A stretch of DNA of 5,274 nt from Gammaproteobacteria bacterium (GTDB lineage Bacteria; Pseudomonadota; Gammaproteobacteria; Pseudomonadales; UBA3067), in assembly GCA_019090565.1 (NCBI GenBank), contig JAHRVS010000361.1:1-5274 (forward strand). Reading direction: 5' to 3'. Each line of letters starts with the position of its first letter. Positions within the stretch are counted from its first letter, which is position 1. The notes beneath the pieces are model-generated. The model was not told where the DNA came from and searched no databases. It saw only the letters and a list, made by a program, of their open reading frames with translations. The position numbers and the translations under genes are program-made. Positions 1 through 5,274 of the stretch are shown here, piece after piece.

Positions 1-1043
1 AAACCGTTATGGCCTTGCGCATGATGCCAATCAGCTTTGCATTTAATCGATTTCCGCGCTTAGTTCGAGATATTAACCGCCAGCTAGGTAAGAATGTTGA
101 GTTGGTATTGGACGGCGAGCAAACTGAGCTTGATAAAACCGTTATGGAAAAGCTCGGTGATCCGTTAACCCATTTAGTTCGAAATGCCATGGACCATGGT
201 ATGGAGTTGCCCCACGAACGTGTCGCAAAGGGCAAGCCTGAAACCGGACGCCTTTTTCTGAAAGCCTTCTATGAAGGTGGCGCCGTGGTCATTCAAGTGG
301 GCGATGATGGCGGTGGGTTAAACACTAAAAAAATTCGCGCAAAGGCCATTGAGAGCGGTTTAATAACAGAAGACGATGAACTTTCTAAAGAAGACATTCA
401 GGATCTAATATTACGTCCAGGCTTTTCAACTGCGGATGCTGTCAGTGACTTATCTGGACGTGGTGTTGGGCTGGATGTAGTGAGATCTAATATTCGGGCT
501 CTGAATGGTACTTTAGAGGTGCAGTCTAAAGAAAACGAGGGCACCACGTTTAGCATTAGGCTCCCTTTAACGTTGGCTATTGTTGACGGTCAGCTTGTAC
601 AGGTTGATGATAACGTCTATATCATTCCGCTAACCGCTATTTCTGAGTCGTTGCAGGTTGAAACGAAAAACATCAGTACCATTGCCGGCAGCGTGGACCT
701 CTATCGCTTACGAGATGAAAATATTCCGGTAGTCCAGCTAAACAAAATATTTGGGCATGGCGCCTATGCGGAACGTGAAATACCGAAGATGATGGTGGTA
801 GTTGAGTCTAACGATAGAAAAATGGGCATCGTCGTAGACGAGCTTTTGGATCAACAGCAGGTAGTGATTAAAAGCTTAGAAGCCAATTATAGGGGTGTAG
901 AAGGGATTTCTGGCGCAACGATTTTGGGCGACGGGACAGTTGCGCTTATATGTGATATCCATGATATTTTTGGGATGTCCGCCGGCCAGTATAAACAAGA
1001 CTTTGAAAAGATACTAACTCAAAATACCAATCACGCGGCATAG
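1..1043 (+). CDS. cheA: Chemotaxis histidine kinase CheA, C-terminal part (5' end outside window)
   Basis: CheA autophosphorylates with ATP at receptor arrays and passes phosphate to CheY and CheB. The reading frame is already open at base 3 and reads T-V-M-A-L-R-M-M-P, the end of the dimerisation helices, so the Met at base 9 is internal and not a start. Counting from that Met, the ATPase domain shows an N box with Asn59 and Asp62 (HLVRNAMDHGME, 55-66), a G1 box (GDDGGGL, 98-104), a PGFSTA lid segment (137-142) and a G2 box (SGRGVGLDVV, 149-158). A CheW-like regulatory domain that docks CheW and receptor tips fills about 186-325 and contains GVEGISGATILGDG (296-309). The phosphotransfer domain with the substrate His and the CheY/CheB-binding domain lie upstream of the window. 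The gene ends 8 bp before cheW, so the two are almost certainly cotranscribed. The visible motifs look intact. Confidence 0.97.
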   Translation, partial: TVMALRMMPISFAFNRFPRLVRDINRQLGKNVELVLDGEQTELDKTVMEKLGDPLTHLVRNAMDHGMELPHERVAKGKPETGRLFLKAFYEGGAVVIQVGDDGGGLNTKKIRAKAIESGLITEDDELSKEDIQDLILRPGFSTADAVSDLSGRGVGLDVVRSNIRALNGTLEVQSKENEGTTFSIRLPLTLAIVDGQLVQVDDNVYIIPLTAISESLQVETKNISTIAGSVDLYRLRDENIPVVQLNKIFGHGAYAEREIPKMMVVVESNDRKMGIVVDELLDQQQVVIKSLEANYRGVEGISGATILGDGTVALICDIHDIFGMSAGQYKQDFEKILTQNTNHAA

Positions 1044-1051
1044 GTAGAATT

Positions 1052-1582
1052 ATGAACCCTGAAACCGAATCATTGCATGCCTCCGAGGCAGGACTGTCAA
1101 CCATTGCTGAGATGTCCCCTGAAATGACGAAGCAATACCTCACATTCTTTCTTGATGGCGAAGAGTACGGGGTCGACATTCTAGGTGTTCAGGAAATAAG
1201 GGGGTGGGAAAAACCTACCGTGCTGCCAAATTCACCGAGTCATGTGAAGGGGGTGATAAACCTTCGTGGAACGATTGTTCCCATTACTGATTTGCGAGAA
1301 AGATTTTGTTTAGATAAAAAGGAGTACGGCCCTTTAACTGTGGTGATTGTTTTACATATTCATACGGATGACAAAAGCCAAAAAGTTGTGGGTATTGTGG
1401 TGGATGCGGTTTCTGATGTGTACGATATTTTATCGGGAAAAATAAAATCATCCCCTGAGGTTGATCACCAGGCGAGCAGTGAATTTATTGAGGGCTTGTA
1501 TAATGTGGATGAGAAAATGCTCATATTGTTAGACATCGATCGATTGTTAGCGGAAGAAGCGGAATACTCTGAAACTGCATAG
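1052..1582 (+). CDS. cheW: Chemotaxis coupling protein CheW
   Basis: CheW is a cytoplasmic adaptor with no enzymatic activity that links receptor tips to the CheA regulatory domain. The 176-residue product is a single CheW domain from about residue 27 to 168, close to the usual family length with a somewhat long N-terminal tail. Diagnostic stretches are VQEIRGWEKPTVLPNSP (46-62), GVINLRGTIVPITDLR (67-82, with the conserved NLRG receptor-contact region) and VGIVVDAVSDV (113-123). The ATG at 1052 is preferred because it lies 8 bp after the cheA stop with a weak AGG about 7 bases upstream. Met21 and Met25 are possible later starts that would keep the whole domain. No receptor gene follows; the next gene is cheR after a 142-bp gap. 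Confidence 0.96.
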   Translation: MNPETESLHASEAGLSTIAEMSPEMTKQYLTFFLDGEEYGVDILGVQEIRGWEKPTVLPNSPSHVKGVINLRGTIVPITDLRERFCLDKKEYGPLTVVIVLHIHTDDKSQKVVGIVVDAVSDVYDILSGKIKSSPEVDHQASSEFIEGLYNVDEKMLILLDIDRLLAEEAEYSETA

Positions 1583-1603
1583 TGCTGTTTTGTGCCGCAT
1601 AGT
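1577..1603 (+). repeat. Short direct repeat spanning the cheW stop
   Basis: GCATAGT occurs at 1577-1583, where it includes the cheW TAG stop, and again at 1597-1603, a 20-base period. Seven bases is short enough to arise by chance. It is recorded because it lies at the junction where related clusters carry a receptor gene, and short direct repeats can mark deletion endpoints. Confidence 0.3.
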
Positions 1604-1661
1604 TTAGATGGTTAGAAAAGAGTCGTCCTGGTAAACATCTATTAGGAGTATTATCTCCATT

Positions 1662-1717
1662 CCAATTCGTGCATCTTTGTGAATTGGCGTGGCAACCAAT
1701 TGACCTGCATTAAAGGT
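1662..1717 (+). promoter_or_regulatory. Overlapping inverted repeats leading into the cheR ribosome binding site
   Basis: CCAATTC (1662-1668) is perfectly complementary to GAATTGG (1681-1687) across a 12-base loop, and G-U wobbles could extend the stem inwards. AATTGG (1682-1687) can instead pair with CCAATT (1696-1701) across 8 bases, so the two hairpins exclude each other. A third, weak 4-bp pairing of ACCT (1703-1706) with AGGT (1714-1717) would cover part of the cheR Shine-Dalgarno sequence. No U-run follows either main stem, so this does not look like an intrinsic terminator. A role in translation control, mRNA processing or protein binding of the CCAATT half-sites is possible. The repeats are seen directly; a function is inference. 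Confidence 0.35.
1712..1716 (+). promoter_or_regulatory. Ribosome binding site deciding the cheR start
   Basis: AAAGG ends 8 bases before the ATG at 1725. The alternative in-frame ATG at 1758 has only a weak AGAG nearby, so this site favours the upstream start. Confidence 0.55.
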
Positions 1718-1724
1718 AATATTA

Positions 1725-2573
1725 ATGGGCAGCCTCCCTAAGAACAGAGAATTTGACATGACGGATCGAGATTTCGATCAGATCCGCCAATTAGCGAGTG
1801 AATTTACAGGCATTTCACTTTCTGAACATAAAAAAGAGATGGTTTATAGTCGTTTGGCACGTCGTCTGCGAGCCCTTGATATCTCAGAGTTTTCTGATTA
1901 CATCAGTTACCTTCGCGCACATGAAAGAGAAGAGCTGGGTAATTTTGTTAATTCAATTACTACAAACCTGACTTCTTTTTTTCGAGAAAATCACCATTTC
2001 GAGTACTTGTCTTCAACGGTTATTCCAGAACTGGCTTCTCAGCATAAAGCGGATAAAAAAATTCGCGGCTGGTCGGCGGGCTGCTCTACTGGGGAGGAGC
2101 CCTACTCAGTTGCTATGACTTTATCGGAAGCACCCGAATTTGATATGCGGTCTTGGGATGTAAGAATGCTTGCCACTGACCTTGATACGAATGTATTGCG
2201 CCATGCTAAAAATGGCGTGTATGACCTAGATCGTATCAAAGGCATTGACGAATCAAGAAGGCGAAAATGGTTTGAACATCAAAAGCAAGATGAAAAAAGT
2301 GTTTACCATGTGTCCGATAAGTTGAAAGAAAAAATAACATTTAATCAGCTTAATTTGATGAAGCCATGGCCAATAAACGGAAAGTTTGATTTTATCTTTT
2401 GTCGAAATGTGGTTATCTATTTTGATAAGCCCACCCAGAAAATACTCTTTGATCGTTACGCCGATGCACTGAATGAAGGGGGGTACTTGTTTATCGGGCA
2501 CTCTGAAACCTTACATGGCGTGACAACTCGATTTAAGTCGCTTGGCCGAACTATTTACAGAAAAGTGCATTAA
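1725..2573 (+). CDS. cheR: Chemoreceptor glutamate methyltransferase CheR
   Basis: CheR transfers a methyl group from S-adenosylmethionine to glutamate side chains of chemoreceptors, raising kinase activity and giving adaptation. The 282-residue product matches the usual length of about 280. An all-alpha N-terminal domain (about 15-85) includes the basic stretch YSRLARRLRALDI (41-53) and is followed by NLTSFFRENHHF (81-92). The SAM-binding fold shows GWSAGCSTGEEPYSVAM (115-131), ATDLDTNVLRHAKNGVYD (150-167), FDFIFCRNVVIYFD (221-234) and GGYLFIGHSETL (252-263). The ATG at 1725 has AAAGG 8 bases upstream; the ATG at 1758 (MTDRDF) would give 271 residues and also keeps the domain. The stop shares one base with the cheD start (TAATG), implying translational coupling. 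The 142-bp gap upstream may carry regulatory structure. Confidence 0.97.
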   Translation: MGSLPKNREFDMTDRDFDQIRQLASEFTGISLSEHKKEMVYSRLARRLRALDISEFSDYISYLRAHEREELGNFVNSITTNLTSFFRENHHFEYLSSTVIPELASQHKADKKIRGWSAGCSTGEEPYSVAMTLSEAPEFDMRSWDVRMLATDLDTNVLRHAKNGVYDLDRIKGIDESRRRKWFEHQKQDEKSVYHVSDKLKEKITFNQLNLMKPWPINGKFDFIFCRNVVIYFDKPTQKILFDRYADALNEGGYLFIGHSETLHGVTTRFKSLGRTIYRKVH

Positions 2574-3220
2574 TGAGCAAGAATCTATCACATAAGAAAA
2601 GTTTGCCGCCAGCCCTGCCAGGGTTCAATGCCATTCGCCGCTTTTGGGACCCGGCACACGGTAAAATATCGGCCAAGATTCAACCCGGTGAGGTTTACGT
2701 GACGGTAAGCGGCGAGCTTATTTCCACCGTTTTAGGGTCTTGTATTTCGGTCTGCATGTACGACCCGGCTGCTGGGGTGGCAGGCATGAACCACTTTATG
2801 TTGCCACGAGATAAAACAGATAAAAATACCATTGATAAATGCAGTAACCCAGCTCGATATGGCAACTGGGCCATGGAGTTTCTTATTAATGAAATGCTCA
2901 AGGCTGGGGCAAAAAAAGACCGGCTTGAAACCAAAATATTTGGTGGTGGGAAGGTGCTGGCTGACATGGAATTTATGGATATTGGGCAGAGAAACATCGA
3001 CTTTGTATTTTCTTACTTGGTGCAAGAAGGATTGCATATCGGGCCTAAAGATGTGGGTGGAGAATACCCCAGAAAAGTATTGTTTTTTGGGGATACAGGC
3101 CAGGTTAAAGTAAAGAAAATTAAAGAAAGAAAGGATCAAAATATTTCCGGGCGAGAACGTGATTATGCCAAGGTTATCACGGCTGCACCTAAGCAGGGCG
3201 ATATTACGCTGTTTGATTGA
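2573..3220 (+). CDS. cheD: Chemoreceptor glutamine deamidase CheD
   Basis: CheD hydrolyses specific receptor glutamines to glutamates, creating methylation sites; in some bacteria it also works with the phosphatase CheC. The 215-residue product carries the catalytic signature TVLGSCISVCMYDP (52-65), with nucleophile Cys57, and GMNHFMLP (71-78), with His74. The 17-residue Cys-His spacing equals that of Thermotoga maritima CheD (Cys27, His44). Further family blocks are RYGNWAMEFLINEML (95-109), KIFGGGKVLADM (121-132), IGQRNIDFV (137-145) and DVGGEYPRKVLFFGDTG (160-176). The leader LPGFNAIRRFWDP (15-27) is typical of proteobacterial CheD. A basic, probably flexible tail follows. The start overlaps the cheR stop by one base and no strong Shine-Dalgarno sequence is visible, so reinitiation after cheR is likely. 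No cheC is present in the window. Confidence 0.96.
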   Translation: MSKNLSHKKSLPPALPGFNAIRRFWDPAHGKISAKIQPGEVYVTVSGELISTVLGSCISVCMYDPAAGVAGMNHFMLPRDKTDKNTIDKCSNPARYGNWAMEFLINEMLKAGAKKDRLETKIFGGGKVLADMEFMDIGQRNIDFVFSYLVQEGLHIGPKDVGGEYPRKVLFFGDTGQVKVKKIKERKDQNISGRERDYAKVITAAPKQGDITLFD

Positions 3221-3249
3221 GTGGCTTAGTTAATGAGATGGTTTTTCCT

Positions 3250-4308
3250 ATGATCAAAGTTCTTATTGTTGATGATTCGTTATTGATTAGGACAATTCTA
3301 AATGAAATCTTTAGTCACGAAGATGACATTGATGTTGTTGGAATGGCCGAAGACCCCTTTGTTGCAAGAGAGATGATTAAAAACCTCAAGCCTGATGTTA
3401 TAACGCTTGATGTTGAAATGCCGAAAATGGATGGCGTGACCTTTCTGAAAAATTTAATGCGTCTCAGGCCTATGCCTGTTGTTATGATTTCGACGCTCAC
3501 AGAGAAAGGCGCAGATATTACATTGCAAACGCTGTCACTTGGAGCCGTCGATTATGTCGCCAAGCCCAGCGCCAACGGAGAGGGGCTGGTCGCTATTGCG
3601 ACCGAAATTTTGACTAAAGTACGCGTTGCCGCACAGGCCAACATAGGGAGCGCTCGGGCTAGCTCTGCGTTAAAGCCACAGCCTCCGGCACGCGGTCTGT
3701 TCACGCCTAAGAAAGATTTTTTGATTGCGATCGGTGCTTCTACCGGCGGAGTTGAGGCGATTCGTGATGTGGTGCTTGGATTTCCGGCAGATTGTCCACC
3801 CGTGGTGGTGGTGCAGCATATACCTGAGTTGTTTAGTGCTTCTTACGCGCGCCGTATAAATAAAGAAGCTGCACCGACTGTGCACGAGGCCAAACACATG
3901 CAATACATTGAGCCTGGCAACGTTTATATCGCCCCCGGTGGCCAGCATTTATCCATTAAGCGTATAGATGGAAGATTACGTTGCGTCCTAAGTGAATCAG
4001 AGAAAGTGTCGGGCCATCGTCCCGCAGTGGATGTATTGTTTGGTTCTGTGGCGCGCGTAATGGGTAAGAACTGCGTAGCCGCACTGCTTACCGGTATGGG
4101 TAGTGATGGCGCGAAAGGCTTGTTAAAATTGAAGCGTGAAGGCTGTTTTACCATTGCTCAAGATGAAGCCTCTAGTGTGGTATGGGGCATGCCCGGTGTG
4201 GCCGTTTCCATGAATGCGCATTGTGAGCAGCTTTCATTACGTAAAATATCAGCTCGACTGTTAGAAAAATCTTCTAGAACACGCACTTCAGGGAGTCAGA
4301 GCGCTTAA
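3250..4308 (+). CDS. cheB: Chemoreceptor glutamate methylesterase/deamidase CheB
   Basis: CheB is the methylesterase and glutamine deamidase of adaptation, activated by phosphotransfer from CheA. From the ATG at 3250 it has 352 residues, the usual size. The receiver domain (1-120) holds Asp8 and Asp9, phosphoacceptor Asp54 (TLDVEMP), Ser81 and Lys105 (AKPS). A polar, Ala/Pro-rich linker runs about 125-153. The esterase domain (about 157-340) shows the triad Ser164 (IGASTGG), His190 (VVVQH) and Asp286 (TGMGSDGAKG), the same residue numbers as the Salmonella enzyme. ATG 3250 is preferred because MIKVLIVDDS is the normal receiver start and GAGATGG lies just upstream. In-frame ATG 3238 and TTG 3217, which would overlap the cheD stop by 4 bases, are alternatives adding 4 or 11 residues. 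The C-terminus is Ser/Thr-rich. No convincing terminator follows. Confidence 0.96.
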   Translation: MIKVLIVDDSLLIRTILNEIFSHEDDIDVVGMAEDPFVAREMIKNLKPDVITLDVEMPKMDGVTFLKNLMRLRPMPVVMISTLTEKGADITLQTLSLGAVDYVAKPSANGEGLVAIATEILTKVRVAAQANIGSARASSALKPQPPARGLFTPKKDFLIAIGASTGGVEAIRDVVLGFPADCPPVVVVQHIPELFSASYARRINKEAAPTVHEAKHMQYIEPGNVYIAPGGQHLSIKRIDGRLRCVLSESEKVSGHRPAVDVLFGSVARVMGKNCVAALLTGMGSDGAKGLLKLKREGCFTIAQDEASSVVWGMPGVAVSMNAHCEQLSLRKISARLLEKSSRTRTSGSQSA

Positions 4309-4400
4309 GGGACATTCGGTGTACTGGCGGGCTCTCATGCCGCTTTAATGTTCAGCTAATTTTAAGGCGACTCTAAAAATACATTTTTTACAGCGGTAAT

Positions 4401-4421
4401 TGTGTTATCAGCTGTGTTATC
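4401..4421 (+). repeat. Tandem 9-bp direct repeat, 12-bp period
   Basis: TGTGTTATC at 4401-4409 recurs exactly at 4413-4421, separated by AGC. Spacing of just over one helical turn would put two copies on the same DNA face, as for a protein binding site, but chance or slippage duplication is equally possible. Confidence 0.4.
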
Positions 4422-4443
4422 TGTTAAGACCCTTGTGAAATTG

Positions 4444-4653
4444 TCATGGATATACCATGCCTGCTTTACGGCGCTGCGCTATAATTGCTTGAGCGAAGCC
4501 TTCATAATATTCCTTGGTCGAAAAGTCATGCGTTTGTCTATGTTTATAGATGCTTAGTTTGTTCAGCACAGGAAGCTTTCCTGTATGTCTGTATATAAAT
4601 ACACCAAGCTGCCGATCGAGATAGCTGTCGCTTAGTACTTTTGTATCTGGCAT
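4444..4653 (-). CDS. Possible small hypothetical protein (69 aa)
   Basis: I do not recognise this product. It is basic, rich in Lys, Arg and Tyr, with no signal peptide or membrane segment. The second half (KLSIYKHRQTHDFSTKEYY, 32-50, then EGFAQAIIAQRRKAG, 51-65) looks like ordinary protein with a likely helix at about 47-63. In favour are the plausible composition and the fact that it is the longest frame on this strand in the 800-bp gap. Against are the lack of a recognisable Shine-Dalgarno sequence (GTTGGGG lies just before the ATG), no clear promoter, and its isolated position opposite to all neighbours. Its DNA contains an inverted repeat, ACAGGAA/TTCCTGT (4568-4584), which could be chance. 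It may be a real small gene, a fragment of a larger lost gene, or spurious. Confidence 0.3.
   Translation of the reverse strand: MPDTKVLSDSYLDRQLGVFIYRHTGKLPVLNKLSIYKHRQTHDFSTKEYYEGFAQAIIAQRRKAGMVYP
4568..4584. repeat. Perfect 7-bp inverted repeat with 3-base loop
   Basis: ACAGGAA (4568-4574) and TTCCTGT (4578-4584) are perfect complements around GCT. No U-run follows on either strand, so it is unlikely to be a terminator. It lies inside the doubtful minus-strand ORF, where it would encode part of TGKLPV. Confidence 0.4.
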
Positions 4654-4727
4654 GCCCCAACGAAATCTAGCAACCGACTAAGTAAGGCGCAGTGTTATAC
4701 TTAGCATGCAGTACGTTAGGGTGGGGC
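4654..4727. repeat. Imperfect nested palindrome, faintly attC-like
   Basis: Outer arms GCCCCA (4654-4659) and TGGGGC (4722-4727) are complementary, and AACG (4659-4662) can pair with CGTT (4714-4717). A perfect inner repeat, CTAAGTA (4678-4684) and TACTTAG (4698-4704), encloses a 13-base loop. The ends read CCCCAAC and GTTAGGG, close to the RYYYAAC...GTTRRRY ends of integron attC sites but breaking the consensus at the outermost base on both sides. The L-box pairing is poor, and no integrase or second site is in the window. The minus-strand ORF begins immediately beside one end. The repeats are seen directly; attC identity is weak inference. Confidence 0.35.
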
Positions 4728-5018
4728 AGGAGGCTGTTAGGTCTTGTCTGATGTGACTTCTATATGCTGTGAGCTGGTGCTGCTATGGCGTTGGGTCACT
4801 GGCTATTGATTTTTAGTTTCTCCGTAATCCAATATAAATTGAACATGCATAAAACCCTTCACAGGCGTAGGTTTCCTTACTATTTGCGCAAAGAGTTGGG
4901 AAGCAGCATATTCTCATTTCGTCTGAGGTGCGCTTTGCTTAGAGGGGATACGCGAAGAGGTGTGGAAAAGAGACGATCCTTAACAATTATTTACTTTATC
5001 TGCTCAAAAGCAACATTG

Positions 5019-5048
5019 TTGAGATGCATATTTGGGCTATTCTATAAA
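5019..5048 (+). promoter_or_regulatory. Candidate sigma-70 promoter for the STAS gene
   Basis: TTGAGA (5019-5024) is followed after 18 bases by TATAAA (5043-5048). An overlapping alternative is TTGTTG (5016-5021), 16 bases, TATTCT (5038-5043). Either would start a transcript about 50 bases before the ATG at 5108. A separate promoter fits the long gap after cheB. No flagellar sigma-28 motif (TAAA...GCCGATAA) was found here. Confidence 0.35.
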
Positions 5049-5096
5049 ACGTAGAGAGTAGAAAGCCTGCTATTGATACATAATTTTACGAAGTAT

Positions 5097-5100
5097 GGAG
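5097..5100 (+). promoter_or_regulatory. Ribosome binding site of the STAS gene
   Basis: GGAG ends 7 bases before the ATG at 5108, the best-placed Shine-Dalgarno sequence in the window, and it supports that start. Confidence 0.7.
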
Positions 5101-5107
5101 TTACAGA

Positions 5108-5274
5108 ATGACAATTTGGTCCTCTCAGTCAGAACAAGGTGATGCACTTACTATTAAAGTACAGGGGCGATTTGATTTTAGCGCCCACCAAGAGTTCAGG
5201 GATGCCTATGAGAAATCCATGGAGCCCTTGCAGCAGTATATTGTGGATTTAAAAGACACCACCTACCTTGATAG
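5108..5274 (+). CDS. STAS-domain protein, anti-sigma-factor antagonist type (3' end outside window)
   Basis: Only 55 complete codons are present. The product starts MTIWSSQSEQGDALTIKVQG and continues with RFDFSAHQEFRDAYE (21-35) and YIVDLKDTTYLD (44-55). This is the N-terminal half of a STAS fold: two beta strands, a helix, then the hydrophobic strand leading to the conserved D-S-[SG]-x-L/G loop. The sequence ends in Asp55 plus the bases AG, consistent with the next codon being AGC or AGT, the serine that partner-switch kinases phosphorylate in SpoIIAA-like proteins. Such proteins bind and release anti-sigma or serine-kinase partners. The gene follows a chemotaxis operon in the same direction but after about 800 bp, probably with its own promoter, so a functional link to the Che system is plausible but unproven. 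Partners would lie downstream. Confidence 0.85.
   Translation, partial: MTIWSSQSEQGDALTIKVQGRFDFSAHQEFRDAYEKSMEPLQQYIVDLKDTTYLD

Larger units (their letters stand above)
4309..5107. other. About 800-bp gap between cheB and the STAS gene, no convincing gene
   Basis: No reading frame here shows a recognisable domain. The stretch contains a 9-bp direct repeat (4401-4421), one minus-strand ORF of 69 codons (4444-4653), an imperfect palindrome (4654-4727), a 10-bp palindrome TTTGCGCAAA (4883-4892) and a promoter-like sequence near 5019-5048. Just after cheB, GCGG and CCGC around 4328-4344 can form a 4-bp stem, but only TTT follows, so I do not call a terminator. A + strand open frame at 4785-5054 lacks a ribosome binding site and has a cysteine/arginine-rich composition unlike a normal protein. 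An untranslated leader, a small RNA or a decayed gene cannot be excluded. Confidence 0.6.

Noticed and set aside
9..11. ATG as the start of cheA
   Set aside because: The frame is open upstream to the window edge and the flanking residues belong to the dimerisation helices, so this is an internal Met of a gene starting before the window.
1590..1618. Promoter-like TTGTGC-17-TAGAAA upstream of cheR
   Set aside because: Both boxes match the sigma-70 consensus poorly, and a spacing match alone is expected by chance in a 142-bp AT-rich gap.
2732..3139. Minus-strand open frame of 135 codons
   Set aside because: It lies entirely opposite cheD, whose conserved catalytic motifs prove the + frame is the coding one.
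3217..3219. TTG start for cheB overlapping the cheD stop
   Set aside because: The TTGA overlap is attractive, but the nearest AGGG is about 18 bases upstream and the extra 11 residues precede a typical receiver start at ATG 3250.
4374..4390. A/T-rich inverted repeat (TAAAAAT...ATTTTTTA) after cheB as a terminator
   Set aside because: The stem has no GC pairs and its perfect pairing leaves a 2-base loop, so it would not form a stable terminator hairpin.
4445..4459. CATGG-ATATA-CCATG inverted repeat
   Set aside because: Five-base arms are common by chance and nothing nearby gives it a role.
4785..5054. + strand open frame of 89 codons
   Set aside because: No Shine-Dalgarno sequence before its ATG, a Cys/Arg/Phe-rich composition unlike ordinary proteins, and it overlaps the candidate promoter of the STAS gene.

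Overview
This window carries most of a chemotaxis (chemosensory) operon on the + strand. In order it holds the 3' part of cheA, then cheW, cheR, cheD and cheB. After about 800 bp with no convincing gene comes the first third of a STAS-domain (anti-sigma-factor-antagonist type) gene, cut by the window end. Moderate GC, the closeness of the Che proteins to proteobacterial families, and the order cheA-cheW-cheR-cheD-cheB all suggest a flagellated gammaproteobacterium. It may be an environmental or marine one, but the genus cannot be fixed from this sequence.

Bases 1-1582 hold cheA (kinase end of the dimerisation helices, ATP-binding domain, CheW-like domain) and cheW, separated by 8 bp. Bases 1583-1724 are a noncoding gap with overlapping inverted repeats ending at the cheR ribosome binding site. 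Bases 1725-4308 hold cheR, cheD and cheB, tightly packed: cheR and cheD share one base in a TAATG junction, and cheB starts 29 bp after cheD. Bases 4309-5107 are largely unexplained. They hold a 9-bp direct repeat, one possible 69-codon minus-strand ORF, an imperfect palindrome beside its start, and a candidate promoter for the downstream gene. Bases 5108-5274 begin the STAS gene, which has a good ribosome binding site.

Together the genes supply signalling and adaptation. CheW couples receptors to the CheA kinase. CheA phosphorylates CheB, and presumably a CheY outside the window. CheR methylates receptor glutamates, CheB demethylates or deamidates them, and CheD deamidates receptor glutamines. 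All catalytic residues I could look for are present. The order resembles the CheD-containing clusters of Pseudomonas aeruginosa (Che2) and Vibrio cholerae (cluster III), but the receptor gene that usually lies between cheW and cheR there is absent, and the gap sits at exactly that point. I did not find a clearly new system. The leads worth a second look are the receptor-less cheW-cheR junction with its competing hairpins, the orphan ORF with its attC-like palindrome, and the STAS gene beside a chemosensory operon.
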